Shown here piece by piece: positions 49,906-59,230 of a stretch of 64,000 nt of DNA. Each line of letters opens with the position of its first letter. Positions within the stretch are counted from its first letter, which is position 1. Source of the stretch: Comamonadaceae bacterium OTU4NAUVB1 (GTDB lineage Bacteria > Pseudomonadota > Gammaproteobacteria > Burkholderiales > Burkholderiaceae_C); NCBI GenBank assembly GCA_024372625.1, contig CP099605.1:1860001-1924000 (forward strand), given 5' to 3'. The notes under the pieces were generated by a model. The model had not been told where the DNA came from and made no database searches. It saw nothing but the letters and a program-made list of their open reading frames with translations. A program made the translations under genes and the position numbers.

Positions 49906-50692
49906 GACCCTCGTTCCGCTGCCCGCCCTCGCCGACAACTACATCTGGATGCTGCACGACGGAGGCCACGCGATCGTGGTGGATCCCGGGGAGGCCGAAC
50001 CGGTGTTCGAGGCGCTGGCGCGCGAGTCCCTGCAACTGGCCGCGATTCTAGTCACGCACCACCACGGCGATCACACCGGCGGCGTGGCCGCGCTGCGCGA
50101 GGCGACCGGCGCAAAGGTCTTCGGACCGGCGCGCGAACGCATTCCGGCCCCCTTCGTGCCGCTGGCCCAGGGCGACCATGCCGAGGCGCTCGGCCTGCGC
50201 TTCGAGGTGCTCGACATCCCGGGCCACACGGCCGGCCACATCGCCTTCTTCCTGCCGGCCACCACGGGCGCCGATGCCCGGGCGCCGCTCGTGTTCTGCG
50301 GCGACACGCTGTTCTCCGGCGGCTGCGGCCGACTCTTCGAGGGCACGCCGGCGCAGATGCTGGCCTCGCTCGACGCGCTCGCCGCCCTGCCCGACGCCAC
50401 CCGCGTGTGCTGCGGCCACGAATACACACTTGCTAACCTGCGCTTCGCCCGTGCGGTGGAACCGGACAACGCCGAGCTGACTCACTACACGGCGCGATGC
50501 GAGGCCCTGCGCGCGCGCGGACAGCCCACCCTGCCCGCGCAGCTGGGCCTCGAACGCCGAATCAACCCCTTTCTTCGCAGCCGCGAAGCCACCGTCCTCG
50601 ACGCACTGCAGGTGCATGACGGGCTTGCCGCCGACAGCGCGCAGGTCGACGTCTTCGCCGCGTTGCGCCAGTGGAAAAACGATTTCCGATGA
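49904..50692 (+). CDS. gloB: hydroxyacylglutathione hydrolase (glyoxalase II)
   Basis: Metallo-beta-lactamase-fold enzyme, 262 residues, splitting S-lactoylglutathione at the end of methylglyoxal detoxification. Metal motif [10 protein letters not shown], then [23 protein letters not shown] and [14 protein letters not shown], with the glyoxalase II C-terminal domain ([13 protein letters not shown]). The ATG overlaps the methyltransferase start on the other strand, and the stop overlaps mltD (ATGA at 50689-50692). Confidence 0.96.
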   Translation: MTLVPLPALADNYIWMLHDGGHAIVVDPGEAEPVFEALARESLQLAAILVTHHHGDHTGGVAALREATGAKVFGPARERIPAPFVPLAQGDHAEALGLRFEVLDIPGHTAGHIAFFLPATTGADARAPLVFCGDTLFSGGCGRLFEGTPAQMLASLDALAALPDATRVCCGHEYTLANLRFARAVEPDNAELTHYTARCEALRARGQPTLPAQLGLERRINPFLRSREATVLDALQVHDGLAADSAQVDVFAALRQWKNDFR

Positions 50693-52335
50693 AACTTCAG
50701 ATCGCGGCCATCCTGGCCGGTGCCCTCTTCCTCACGGGCTGCGCCAGCACGTCCAATCCCGCCGCCATCGCCTCGCCCTCCGCCGGGGGCACCGCACTCC
50801 AGAGCGGCACCGCCGCGCCGGTGTATCCGGAAGGCTCCCTCACACCCATCACCGAGGGCGCCTTCGGCTCGCGCAGCGTCGCCAACCTGGCGCCGCCCGT
50901 CGACATGTGGGACCGCATCCGGCGCGGCTTCAAGATGCCCGACCTGGAGAACGACCTGGTGCAGGACCAGGTGCAGTGGTATTCCAGCCGCCCCGACTAC
51001 GTCCAGCGCATGACCGAGCGCTCCAACCGCTACATCTTCCACATCGTCGAGGAGCTGGAGCGCCGCAACATGCCCACGGAGCTGGCGCTGCTGCCCTTCA
51101 TCGAGAGCGCCTTCAACCCGCAGGCCGTCTCCAGCGCGCGCGCGGCCGGCATGTGGCAGTTCATGCCGGCGACCGGCACCGACTACGACCTCAAGCAGAA
51201 CATCTTCCGCGACGACCGACGCGACGTGCTGGCCTCGACCCGCGCCGCGCTCGACTACCTTCAGCGCCTCTACACGATGTTCGGCGACTGGCACCTGGCG
51301 CTGGCCGCCTACAACTGGGGCGAAGGCAGCGTCGGACGCGCCATCGCCAGGAACCAGCGCGCGGGGCTGCCCACCGGCTACACCGACCTCGCCATGCCGG
51401 CCGAGACGCGCAACTACGTGCCCAAGCTGCAGGCGGTGAAGAACATCGTCGCCGATCCCCAGCGCTTCCGGGTCGACCTGCCGGTGATCGCCAACCACCC
51501 CTACTTCCAGACCGTGGTGCTCACGCGCGACGTCGACGTGTCGCTCGCCGCCAAGCTCGCCGACGTGCGCGTCGAGGACTTCCGCGCGCTCAACCCGGCC
51601 GCCCACAAGCCGGTGCTGCTGGCCGCCGGCACGCCCCAGATCCTGCTGCCGTGGGACAACGCGGCCGTCTTCCAGCGCAACTTCGACGCCTACACGCAGG
51701 GCCAGTACGCGAGCTGGACAGCCTGGACCGTGCCCACCACCATGACCGTGGCCGACGCCGCCCAGCGCTCGGGAATGAGCGAGCCGGACCTGCGCGCGAT
51801 CAACAACGTGCCCCCGCGCATGCTCATCAAGGCCGGCTCGACGCTCATCGTGCCGCGCAACGCGCGCGTGCTGGAGGACGTGGACGCGCTGATCGCCGAC
51901 ACCGGCCACCTGAGCTTCCAGCCCGAGATCGTGACCCGCCGCACGCTCGTCAACGCCGGGCGCAATGAGAGCGTCGCCAGCATCGCGCGCCGCTTCCGCG
52001 TGAGCGCGGCCAGCGTCGCCGAGTGGAACGACGTGAAGCCCACCCATGCCTTCCAGCGCGGCTATCAGGTCGTGGTGTTCGTGCCCGTGCGCGCGGCGGG
52101 CTCGGCGCAGGTGGGCAGCGGCAACGCGGCCGCGCAACGCGCCGTCGTCCGGACGCCCGCCGCCGCGCCGTCCGTGGCGGTCCCGGCGCAGAAAGGCGGC
52201 TCCTTCAAGCGGACCGCATCGACGTCGACGGTCCGAAGGGTGCCCCCGGCGGCGGCCGCCGCGCGGCAGCCCGTCGTGCGGGAAAAGCGCGCGGCCGCCG
52301 TCGCGCCCACGGCGGCGGACAAGAAGAAGCGCTGA
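50689..52335 (+). CDS. mltD: membrane-bound lytic murein transglycosylase D
   Basis: Outer-membrane lipoprotein, 548 residues, cutting peptidoglycan glycan strands. Lipobox LTGC with Cys18; SLT domain with catalytic Glu139 (LLPFIESAFNPQA) and AAGMWQFMPATG. Two LysM domains follow at about residues 345-390 and 425-470, then a Ser/Ala/Lys-rich basic tail of about 75 residues that may bind the cell wall. It starts within the gloB stop. Many MltD proteins have similar LysM repeats, so the tail is the only unusual part. Confidence 0.94.
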   Translation: MKLQIAAILAGALFLTGCASTSNPAAIASPSAGGTALQSGTAAPVYPEGSLTPITEGAFGSRSVANLAPPVDMWDRIRRGFKMPDLENDLVQDQVQWYSSRPDYVQRMTERSNRYIFHIVEELERRNMPTELALLPFIESAFNPQAVSSARAAGMWQFMPATGTDYDLKQNIFRDDRRDVLASTRAALDYLQRLYTMFGDWHLALAAYNWGEGSVGRAIARNQRAGLPTGYTDLAMPAETRNYVPKLQAVKNIVADPQRFRVDLPVIANHPYFQTVVLTRDVDVSLAAKLADVRVEDFRALNPAAHKPVLLAAGTPQILLPWDNAAVFQRNFDAYTQGQYASWTAWTVPTTMTVADAAQRSGMSEPDLRAINNVPPRMLIKAGSTLIVPRNARVLEDVDALIADTGHLSFQPEIVTRRTLVNAGRNESVASIARRFRVSAASVAEWNDVKPTHAFQRGYQVVVFVPVRAAGSAQVGSGNAAAQRAVVRTPAAAPSVAVPAQKGGSFKRTASTSTVRRVPPAAAAARQPVVREKRAAAVAPTAADKKKR

Positions 52336-52341
52336 CGCCCC

Positions 52342-52378
52342 GGGCATGTCGCGGCCCCGTACGGCCTGCGACACGCCC
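52342..52378. terminator. long hairpin between mltD and the binding-protein gene
   Basis: Arms 52342-52356 and 52363-52378 pair along nearly their full length (one mismatch, one bulge) between two convergent stop codons. There is no T-tract on either strand. Position suggests a two-way terminator of the Rho-assisted kind. Confidence 0.45.
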
Positions 52379-52382
52379 TGGA

Positions 52383-53423
52383 TCAGGCGTGGAACCGGTC
52401 CTTGGCGCGCTGCGCGAAGCGGTTGGTGTAGGTCTTGTCGAGGTCGACCCGGTCGCCCTGGATCGCCGGATCGAAGCCGGTCAGCGCGGCCAGCGCCGTC
52501 CTGGGTCCGTCGGGCGGCACCAGACCGTCCACCGAAATCGCCTCGCGCATCTTGTCGAAGGCCGAGAGGTACAACGCGCGGTCCCCCAGCAGGTAGGCCT
52601 CCGGCACCGTCTTGATGATGTCGCCGGGACCGGCCGTCTGCAGCCACTTCAACCCGCGCACCACGGCATTGGCGATCGCCTGGCAGGTCCGGGGGTTCTT
52701 CTGCACGAACTCGATCGGCGCGTACACGCAGGACGCCGGCATCGGCCCGCCGAACAGGTCGAGCGTGCCCTTCTGCGTGCGCGTGTCGCACAGGATCTTC
52801 ACGTCGCCCTTCTGCTCGAGCATCGTCATGACCGGGTCGATGTTGCTGATGGCGTCGATCTGGCCGGCGCGCATCGCCGCCAGAGCCCCCGCCGCCACGC
52901 CGACGCCGACGTAGCTCACGTCCGCGCCATGCAGGCCGGCGCGTGACAGGAACAGGCTGGCGACCATGTGGGTCGAGGCGCCCGGCGCGGACACGCCGAT
53001 CTTGCGGCCGCGCAGGTCGGCGACGCCACGGTAGCCCGCGAGGGTCCGGGTCGACACGCCCACCGCGATCTGCGGCGCGCGCGCCTGCATCACGATCGAC
53101 TGGAAGACCTGGCCCTTGGACTGCAGGTTGATGGTGTGCTCGTACGCGCCGGCGCCCACGTCGGCGGTGCCGCCGATGACCGCCTGCAGGGCCCGCGCCC
53201 CACCGGCGAAATCGGTGACCTCGACGTCCAGCCCCTCGTCCTGGAAGTAGCCGAGCTGCTGGCTCACGGTCAGCGGCAGGTGATAGAACGCCGCCTTGCC
53301 GCCCACCGCCATCGCGATGCGGCCCTTCTCCAGCCTGGCCTGCGCCCGGACACCGGGCATCGCGAGGGAAGCGGCCCCCAGCACGGCGGCGGTGCCATGG
53401 AGAAAAGTGCGGCGATTCGTCAT
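52383..53423 (-). CDS. ABC transporter substrate-binding protein, NMT1/SsuA type
   Basis: 346-residue periplasmic protein. The N-terminus MTNRRTFLHGTAAVLGAASL is a Tat-like signal (NRRTFL). The mature part is an NMT1/THI5-like fold with YHLPLTVSQQLGYFQDEGLD, GTADVGAGAYEHTINLQSKG and GVSAPGASTHMVASLFL, typical of receptors for nitrate, sulfonate or pyrimidine precursors. No permease or ATPase gene is adjacent, so it must work with components encoded elsewhere. Ligand unknown. Confidence 0.9.
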   Translation of the reverse strand: MTNRRTFLHGTAAVLGAASLAMPGVRAQARLEKGRIAMAVGGKAAFYHLPLTVSQQLGYFQDEGLDVEVTDFAGGARALQAVIGGTADVGAGAYEHTINLQSKGQVFQSIVMQARAPQIAVGVSTRTLAGYRGVADLRGRKIGVSAPGASTHMVASLFLSRAGLHGADVSYVGVGVAAGALAAMRAGQIDAISNIDPVMTMLEQKGDVKILCDTRTQKGTLDLFGGPMPASCVYAPIEFVQKNPRTCQAIANAVVRGLKWLQTAGPGDIIKTVPEAYLLGDRALYLSAFDKMREAISVDGLVPPDGPRTALAALTGFDPAIQGDRVDLDKTYTNRFAQRAKDRFHA

Positions 53424-53623
53424 TGAGCGTTGACTCCCCCCGACGCAGCGCCCGTTCGTCGCGCCCCGTCCATTCGTCGTTGTGTTGTTCGGCGAGAGCT
53501 TAAATCGCGCGTCGGAGCCACGTCATCGGGAACATCCCCCTGCGGGTTTCCACGCGAGAACAAAGGCCTCGGACGTCGGCGGCCACACCCGCGCGCGACC
53601 GGCTCCGGCGCTGCGGGATCGAG

Positions 53624-54016
53624 CTAGCGCCCCGCGAAGAGGATCGCGACGTTGACCGCGAAGCCCAGCGCCCACACCGCGCTGCGCAAGCCTCCGGCGC
53701 CGGCCACGTAGAGGCTGACGTAGAGCACCCGCAACACGACGTAGGCACAGGCCAGCAGGTCGATGCGGCCCTGCGCGGCGCCGAGCTGGTGCGCGATCAC
53801 GACCGCGCCGATGAACAACGGCAGGCCTTCGAAGCCGTTGGCCTGCGCCGCGTTGGCACGCGAACGCCAGCCGCTCTGGCGCGACGCCCACTCGCGCGGC
53901 GCGGCGTTGTCGCGCGGTCCGTAGGCACCGACCTTGGCGAGGTAGGCGCTGAGATAAGGCAGCACGGCGGCCGCCAGCACGCACCAGTACGCCAGTGTCA
54001 GGGAAGGAATGTCCAT
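53624..54016 (-). CDS. MAPEG-family membrane protein
   Basis: 130-residue protein with four membrane helices. RANAAQANGFEGLPLFIGAVV is the MAPEG signature (glutathione-binding Arg/Asn/Glu), and AYVVLRVLYVSLYVAG follows. Eukaryotic relatives are glutathione transferases and leukotriene synthases; bacterial ones are uncharacterised. It lies 21 bases after recR on the same strand and may share its transcript. Confidence 0.88.
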   Translation of the reverse strand: MDIPSLTLAYWCVLAAAVLPYLSAYLAKVGAYGPRDNAAPREWASRQSGWRSRANAAQANGFEGLPLFIGAVVIAHQLGAAQGRIDLLACAYVVLRVLYVSLYVAGAGGLRSAVWALGFAVNVAILFAGR

Positions 54017-54037
54017 CGATGCGTTCTCGTTGTGTCC

Positions 54038-54628
54038 TCAGCGGCGATCGACCAGGGCGTGGGCGATGGTGCCCAGGTCGACGTACTCGAGTTCGCTGCC
54101 CGCCGGCACGCCGCGCGCCAGTCGCGTCACGGTCAGGCCGCGCTGGCGCAGCGCCTCGCCCACCACGTGCGCGGTGGCCTCGCCCTCGGCGGTGAAGTTG
54201 GTCGCGAGGATGACCTCGCTCACGACGCCGTCGAGCGCGCGGTCGAACAGCTTCTGCAGCCCGATATCGCGCGGCCCGATGCCGTCGAGCGGGCTCAGGC
54301 GTCCCATCAGCACGAAGTAGTAGCCCCGGAAGGCGCCGGTGCGCTCCAGCGCGGCCTGGTCGGCCGGCGTCTCGACCACGCACAGCTTGGTCGCGTCGCG
54401 GCGGGGGTCGAGGCACACGTTGCAGACCTGTCCCTCGGTGAAGGTGTTGCAGCGGTCGCAATGGCGCACCCGCGCGGCCGCCTGCTGCAGCGCGCGGGCG
54501 AGCAGGTCGGTGCCGGCGCGGTCGTGCTGCAGCATGTGGAAGGCCATGCGCGACGCGGACTTCACGCCCACGCCGGGCAACCGGCGCAAGGCCTCGACGA
54601 GGGCTTCGAGCGAACTGGCGTCAGCCAT
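54038..54628 (-). CDS. recR: recombination protein RecR
   Basis: DNA-repair protein of the RecFOR pathway, 196 residues. N-terminal helix-hairpin-helix ([19 protein letters not shown]), zinc finger C57-x2-C60-x8-C69-x2-C72, then a Toprim domain ([26 protein letters not shown]) and a Walker-B-like end ([11 protein letters not shown]). Last of the conserved dnaX-ybaB-recR run, 33 bases after ybaB. Confidence 0.97.
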   Translation of the reverse strand: MADASSLEALVEALRRLPGVGVKSASRMAFHMLQHDRAGTDLLARALQQAAARVRHCDRCNTFTEGQVCNVCLDPRRDATKLCVVETPADQAALERTGAFRGYYFVLMGRLSPLDGIGPRDIGLQKLFDRALDGVVSEVILATNFTAEGEATAHVVGEALRQRGLTVTRLARGVPAGSELEYVDLGTIAHALVDRR

Positions 54629-54661
54629 GGCGTGGCGGCACGGTCGGTGTCACGGCGAACC

Positions 54662-54985
54662 TCAGAAAGGCATCTTCATGCCCGGCGGGAGGCCGGCGGT
54701 GAGCTTGCCCATCTTCTGCTCGCTCACCTCCTCGGCCTTGCGCACGGCGGCGTTGAAGGCGGCGGCCACCAGGTCCTCCAGCATGTCCTTGTCGTCGGCC
54801 AGCAGGCTGGGGTCGATGGTGATGCGCTTGACGTCGTGCTTGCAGGTCATCAGCACCTTCACCAGGCCGGCGCCCGATTCGCCCTCGACCTCGATGTGGG
54901 CGAGTTCCTCCTGCGCCTTCTTGAGGTTGTCCTGCATGGCCTGGGCCTGCTTCATGAGGCCGGCGAGTTGTCCCTTGTTGAACAT
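54662..54985 (-). CDS. YbaB/EbfC nucleoid-associated protein
   Basis: 107-residue DNA-binding protein forming tweezer-like dimers. [20 protein letters not shown] and the central [20 protein letters not shown] are the family pattern. It sits between dnaX and recR, the arrangement found in most bacteria, and is usually called ybaB there. It may bind DNA without sequence preference. Confidence 0.95.
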   Translation of the reverse strand: MFNKGQLAGLMKQAQAMQDNLKKAQEELAHIEVEGESGAGLVKVLMTCKHDVKRITIDPSLLADDKDMLEDLVAAAFNAAVRKAEEVSEQKMGKLTAGLPPGMKMPF

Positions 54986-55089
54986 GGTCTTGATCCTGGA
55001 AAGGTTGGGGTTGAAATGAAAAGGTGCGAATCAGCGAATCGGTGGATCGGACGGGGCCCCGGCGCGGCGTTCCGCAGGAGGCGGCCGGG

Positions 55090-57132
55090 TCAGGCCGGCT
55101 TGAGCGATCCGGGGACGATCTTCGCATCCCAGTCGCGCATCATCGACTGCACCTCGGGGTCGTTGTGGATCGCTTCCTCGGCCGCGCGCTGGCGGGCCTC
55201 GGCGGCGAGCCGGTTGCGACGCGCGGGACTGTCGGTGACGCCACCGATCTCGATCGCGATCGTCACGCCGTGGCCGAGCGCGGCGAGCGCGGCCTGCAGG
55301 CGGTCGCGGCTCGACGGCTGGTTGAGGGATTCGCGCTCGACGCGCAGCAGCCAGCGGTCGACGTCGCGCGCGACCAGTTGCGACTGCAGCGCCAGTTCCC
55401 GCGCCAGCGCGGTGATGGCTTCGGCCACCACCATCCGCGTGACGGTGGCATGCCAGAAATCGCCGGCCTCGCTGGGCTCGACCGGCTGCGCGCCGGCCGC
55501 TCCGGCGCCGCCCGCCGCGACGCGACGCACCGCATCGCCGGCGTCCACCACCGACCGGTCGCGCGACGCCTCCCGGCCCGGGGGTTCGGGCTGCACGCGC
55601 ACCGGAATGGCCAGCACGCGGTCGGCCGGCGGCAGTTCGTCGGGTGGCTCGCCGTCGTCGGGATGCCGGACATCGACCGCCGACGCCGGCACGGACGCCT
55701 CGCGCACCGGCAGACGATGCCCGTGCGGCGCCGTGGCGCGGGACACGAAGGACGACGCCATCGTCGACGGCGCGGCGGGCGTGGCGGGCGTGGCGGCCAT
55801 CGGGCTCGTGGCGGCGATGGGCGATGGCGATGGCGCGGACGCCGCGACGCCGCTCACCGGCGCGGGACGTTCGACCTGCGCCTGGACACCGTCCGAAGCG
55901 GCCGTCGGCACGCGGCCGGTGGGCACCGCACGCGCCGCCGCATCCGGCATCGGACACTCACGCGGCGGAGTTTTTTTTTCCTGCTCGGACGGTGCCGTCC
56001 CTTCCTGCGCGCGCCCGCCCGGTGGCTTGAAGGCCAGCAGCCGCAGCAGCACCATCGTGAGCGCCGCGTATTCGTCGGGGGCCAGGCCGAGTTCGCCGCG
56101 TCCGTGCAGGCACAGGCTGTAGAGCAGTTGCGTCTCGTCGGGGGGCATGGCGGCGGCGAGGCGCGCGGTCTCGGCGGCATCGGGATCGGCGTCGTTCGAC
56201 GCCGCGGCGGCTGCGCGCGAGGGCACCGCCTGCAGCACGGCCATCGACTGCAGCACGGTGGTCATCTCCTCCAGCGTCGACGCCGCGGCGATGCCCTCGC
56301 GCCGCAGGGTCTCGGCGGTCTCGACGACCGTGCGGCCGTCGCCGCGCGCGAGCGCGTCGATCAGGCCGAAGACATGGCCGCGGTCGGCACTGCCGAGCAT
56401 CTGGCGCACGCCGTCCTCGCGCAGCGCGCCGTTGCCGAACGCGATGGCCTGGTCGGTCAGGGAAAGCGCGTCGCGCATCGATCCGCGCGCCGCCCTCGCG
56501 AGCAGGCGCAGCGCCTGCGGCTCGGCCTCGACCTGCTCGGTCGCGAGCACCTGCGTCAGGTGCTCCAGCACGGTCTCGGGCGCCATCGGGCGCAGGTTGA
56601 ACTGCAGGCAGCGCGACAGCACCGTGACCGGCACCTTCTGCGGATCGGTCGTGGCGAGGACGAACTTCAGGTACTCCGGCGGCTCCTCCAGCGTCTTGAG
56701 CATCGCGTTGAACGCGGTGTTCGTGAGCATGTGCACCTCGTCGATCATGAAGACCTTGAAGCGCCCCTGCACCGGCTTGTAGACCGCCTGCTCCAGCAGG
56801 GCCTGCACCTCGTCGACGCCCCGGTTGGACGCGGCGTCGAGTTCGGTGTAGTCCACGAAACGGCCGGCGTCGATGTCCCGGCAGGCCTGGCACACGCCGC
56901 ACGGATGCGCCGTGATGCCGCCCTGCCCGTCGGGTCCCTGGCAATTGAGGGACTTGGCCAGGATGCGCGAGACGGTGGTCTTGCCGACGCCGCGCGTCCC
57001 GGTGAACAGGTAGGCGTGATGCAGCCGACCGGTGGTCAGCGCGTTGGACAACGCCTGCACCACGTGCTCCTGGCCGACCATTTCCTCGAAGTTGCGGGGC
57101 CGGTATTTGCGAGCGAGCACGAGATAGGACAT
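55090..57132 (-). CDS. dnaX: DNA polymerase III subunit gamma/tau
   Basis: Clamp-loader ATPase, 680 residues for the full tau form. Walker A GTRGVGKT (45-52), a four-Cys zinc module (about 64-85), DEVH (131-134) and sensor 1 near SRC are in the first 220 residues; domain III ends near residue 370. A linker rich in Pro/Ala (375-520) leads to the tau-specific C-terminal domain. At residues 385-387 the mRNA has nine consecutive A, followed by a hairpin and a -1 frame stop four codons later, so a gamma form of about 391 residues is predicted. The ATG at 57132 gives the normal MSYLVLARKYRP start. Confidence 0.96.
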   Translation of the reverse strand: MSYLVLARKYRPRNFEEMVGQEHVVQALSNALTTGRLHHAYLFTGTRGVGKTTVSRILAKSLNCQGPDGQGGITAHPCGVCQACRDIDAGRFVDYTELDAASNRGVDEVQALLEQAVYKPVQGRFKVFMIDEVHMLTNTAFNAMLKTLEEPPEYLKFVLATTDPQKVPVTVLSRCLQFNLRPMAPETVLEHLTQVLATEQVEAEPQALRLLARAARGSMRDALSLTDQAIAFGNGALREDGVRQMLGSADRGHVFGLIDALARGDGRTVVETAETLRREGIAAASTLEEMTTVLQSMAVLQAVPSRAAAAASNDADPDAAETARLAAAMPPDETQLLYSLCLHGRGELGLAPDEYAALTMVLLRLLAFKPPGGRAQEGTAPSEQEKKTPPRECPMPDAAARAVPTGRVPTAASDGVQAQVERPAPVSGVAASAPSPSPIAATSPMAATPATPAAPSTMASSFVSRATAPHGHRLPVREASVPASAVDVRHPDDGEPPDELPPADRVLAIPVRVQPEPPGREASRDRSVVDAGDAVRRVAAGGAGAAGAQPVEPSEAGDFWHATVTRMVVAEAITALARELALQSQLVARDVDRWLLRVERESLNQPSSRDRLQAALAALGHGVTIAIEIGGVTDSPARRNRLAAEARQRAAEEAIHNDPEVQSMMRDWDAKIVPGSLKPA
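55935..55979 (-). other. dnaX A9 slippery site with downstream hairpin
   Basis: On the minus strand GAAAAAAAAAC spans codons 385-388 (A run 55979-55971). Two bases later CCGCCGC (55968-55962) can pair with GCGGCGG (55941-55935), with an inner TCCG/CGGA stem. A shift to the -1 frame reads N-S-A-A and stops (TGA ending at 55958). E. coli dnaX makes gamma by -1 frameshifting and Thermus dnaX by slippage on A9; this arrangement has elements of both. Confidence 0.8.
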
Positions 57133-57251
57133 CGGGGCGATTTTACGTGCCGCACGGGGCCCGCCCGGTCGCATGGCGATGCGTCCGCCGGGTCGCCGCA
57201 ACGCCCGTTTCGCAATCACCGAGGGCCATCAGGGTCAAACGTCCTTCGGTC

Positions 57252-57257
57252 TACAAT
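57252..57257 (+). promoter_or_regulatory. -10 box of the SRP RNA gene
   Basis: TACAAT lies about five bases before the expected start of the 4.5S RNA transcript region; the -35 region is weak. It lies between the divergent dnaX start and the RNA. Confidence 0.5.
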
Positions 57258-57261
57258 GGCG

Positions 57262-57361
57262 GTTGACGGGCCTCCCCGCATGGTGAAGCGGCCAACCGGG
57301 TCAGGTGGGGAACCAAGCAGCCCTAACTGCGTAGTCAGTGCCGGGGGTAAGGCTCGTCAAC
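57262..57361 (+). ncRNA. ffs: signal recognition particle RNA, small 4.5S type
   Basis: A long hairpin closes with GTTGACGGG (57262-57270) pairing with CTCGTCAAC (57353-57361). The apical half carries the Ffh-binding motif GTCAGGT, a GGAA tetraloop and AAGCAGCCC. It binds Ffh to target membrane proteins. Ends are judged from the base pairing. The poxB stop on the other strand is only about six bases away, so the transcript end must run into poxB. Confidence 0.93.
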
Positions 57362-57367
57362 CTCATT

Positions 57368-59092
57368 TCAGCGCATCAAGTTGGTCTTCGCCAGCTCCAG
57401 CACCTCGTCGCCACGCCCCGATAGGATCGCACGCAGCGCGTACAGGCTGAAACCCTTGGCCTGTTCGGCCTGGATCTTCGGCGGCATGATCAGTTCCTGG
57501 CGTGCCGCGACCACGTCCACCAGCACCGGACCGTCGTGCGCGAAGGCTGCCGCCAGCGCGGGCCGCAGGTTCTCCGAGTCCTCGACACGAAGTCCCAGCA
57601 GACCGATGGCGTTGGCCATCGCCGCGAAGTCCGGGTTCCTCAGCGCCACGTTGGTCGACAGGTAGCCGGCCGCCTTCATCTCCATCTCGACGAAATCGAG
57701 CGAGCCGTTGTTGAGCACGACGATCTTGATCGGCAGCTTCAACTGCACCGCGCTCAGCAGGTCGCCCATCAACATGGCGAAGCCCCCATCGCCCGACATC
57801 GAGATCACCTGCCGGCCCGGGAACGCGGCCTGCGCACCCAGGGCCTGCGGCATGGCGTTGGCCATCGAGCCGTGGTTGAACGAGCCGATGAGACGGCGCC
57901 GGCCGTTCATGCGGAAATAGCGCGCCGCCCACACCACCGGCGTGCCGACGTCGGCGGTGAAGATGGCGTCGTCCACCGCCATGGCGTCGACCATCTTCGA
58001 GACGTATTGCGGATGCAGGGGCTCGCCGGCCTCGCGCGGCGTCGCCAAGTCGTCGAGGCTCTTCTGCGCGGCCTGGAAGTTCTCCCGCGCCTTTTCCAGG
58101 AAGGTCCGCGAGCGGCCCTCGCCGATCTCCGGCGCCAGCAGCGCCGCGAACTCGCGCACGTCGGCGACCACGCCCAGGGCCAGCGGCGTGCGGCGGCCGA
58201 GCGCCGACGGATCGCGGTCGACCTGGATGACCCTGGCGTCCTTCGGATAGAAGGCGCGGTAGGGGAAGTCGGTGCCCAGCATCAGCAGCACCTCGCAGTC
58301 CATGACCGCCTCGTAGCCCGAGGACAGGCCGATCAGCCCGGTCATGCCGACGTCGAACGGGTTGTCCCATTCGACGTGCTCCTTGCCGCGATAGGCGTGC
58401 ACGACGGGCGCGGCCAGCCGGTCGGCCAGCGCCACAAGTTCGTCGTGCGCGCCCGCGCAGCCGGCGCCGGCGAGGATCGTCACTTTCGACGCGCCGTCGA
58501 GCAATGCGGCCGCGCGGGCGATTTCGGCCCGCGCCGGCACGAGGCGCGGCGCGGCGAGCGGGGGGAAGTCGGTCGACACGCCCTTGGGCATCTCCAGCAG
58601 CGACACGTCGCCCGGCACCACCAGCACCGCCACGCCGTTCTGTCCGATGGCCGTGCGCAGCGCGCGGTGCAGCAGTTCGGGCAGTTGCTGCGGACTGGTC
58701 AGCATCTCGCAGAAGTGGCTGCATTCGCGGAACAGCTCGGTCGGATGCGTTTCCTGGAAATACGACAGACCGATCTCCGAGGTCGGGATGTGGCTGGCGA
58801 TGGCCAGCACCGGCACGCGGCTGCGGTGGCAGTCGAACAGGCCGTTGATCAGATGCAGGTTGCCGGGGCCGCAGCTGCCCGCGCAGACCGCCAGACGGCC
58901 CGTGGCCGCCGCCTCCGCTCCGGCCGCGAAGGCGCCTGCCTCCTCGTGGCGCACGTGCATGAACTCGATGCCGCCATGCGCGCGCAGGGCGTCGTTGATC
59001 GCGTTGAGGCTGTCTCCGGTGACGCCCCACATGCGCTCGACACCGGCGCTGGCGAGGGTCTTGACGATGAATTCGGCGATCGTGTCGGCCAT
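57368..59092 (-). CDS. poxB: pyruvate dehydrogenase (quinone)
   Basis: Thiamine-diphosphate, FAD-dependent pyruvate oxidase, 574 residues, converting pyruvate to acetate and passing electrons to ubiquinone. HEEAGAFAAGAEA holds the ThDP-activating Glu, GDGGFAMLMGDLLSAVQLKL the ThDP/Mg motif. The C-terminal LYALRAILSGRGDEVLELAK closely resembles the membrane-binding tail of E. coli PoxB, which supports this call over other ThDP enzymes. Start at 59092 (MADTIAEFIVKTL). It converges on the SRP RNA gene. Confidence 0.95.
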   Translation of the reverse strand: MADTIAEFIVKTLASAGVERMWGVTGDSLNAINDALRAHGGIEFMHVRHEEAGAFAAGAEAAATGRLAVCAGSCGPGNLHLINGLFDCHRSRVPVLAIASHIPTSEIGLSYFQETHPTELFRECSHFCEMLTSPQQLPELLHRALRTAIGQNGVAVLVVPGDVSLLEMPKGVSTDFPPLAAPRLVPARAEIARAAALLDGASKVTILAGAGCAGAHDELVALADRLAAPVVHAYRGKEHVEWDNPFDVGMTGLIGLSSGYEAVMDCEVLLMLGTDFPYRAFYPKDARVIQVDRDPSALGRRTPLALGVVADVREFAALLAPEIGEGRSRTFLEKARENFQAAQKSLDDLATPREAGEPLHPQYVSKMVDAMAVDDAIFTADVGTPVVWAARYFRMNGRRRLIGSFNHGSMANAMPQALGAQAAFPGRQVISMSGDGGFAMLMGDLLSAVQLKLPIKIVVLNNGSLDFVEMEMKAAGYLSTNVALRNPDFAAMANAIGLLGLRVEDSENLRPALAAAFAHDGPVLVDVVAARQELIMPPKIQAEQAKGFSLYALRAILSGRGDEVLELAKTNLMR

Positions 59093-59230
59093 GGGGGGCG
59101 AAGCTCCAGTGGATGGGAAGGCGCCGATTCTCGAAGCGCCGCATGCTGCACCGCGGCAGGACCGGGCCGCGTCGCCGTGTCTGCGCAAGGGCCGGGACCC
59201 GCGCGGCAGCCCCTACAATCCGTCTCCGAC

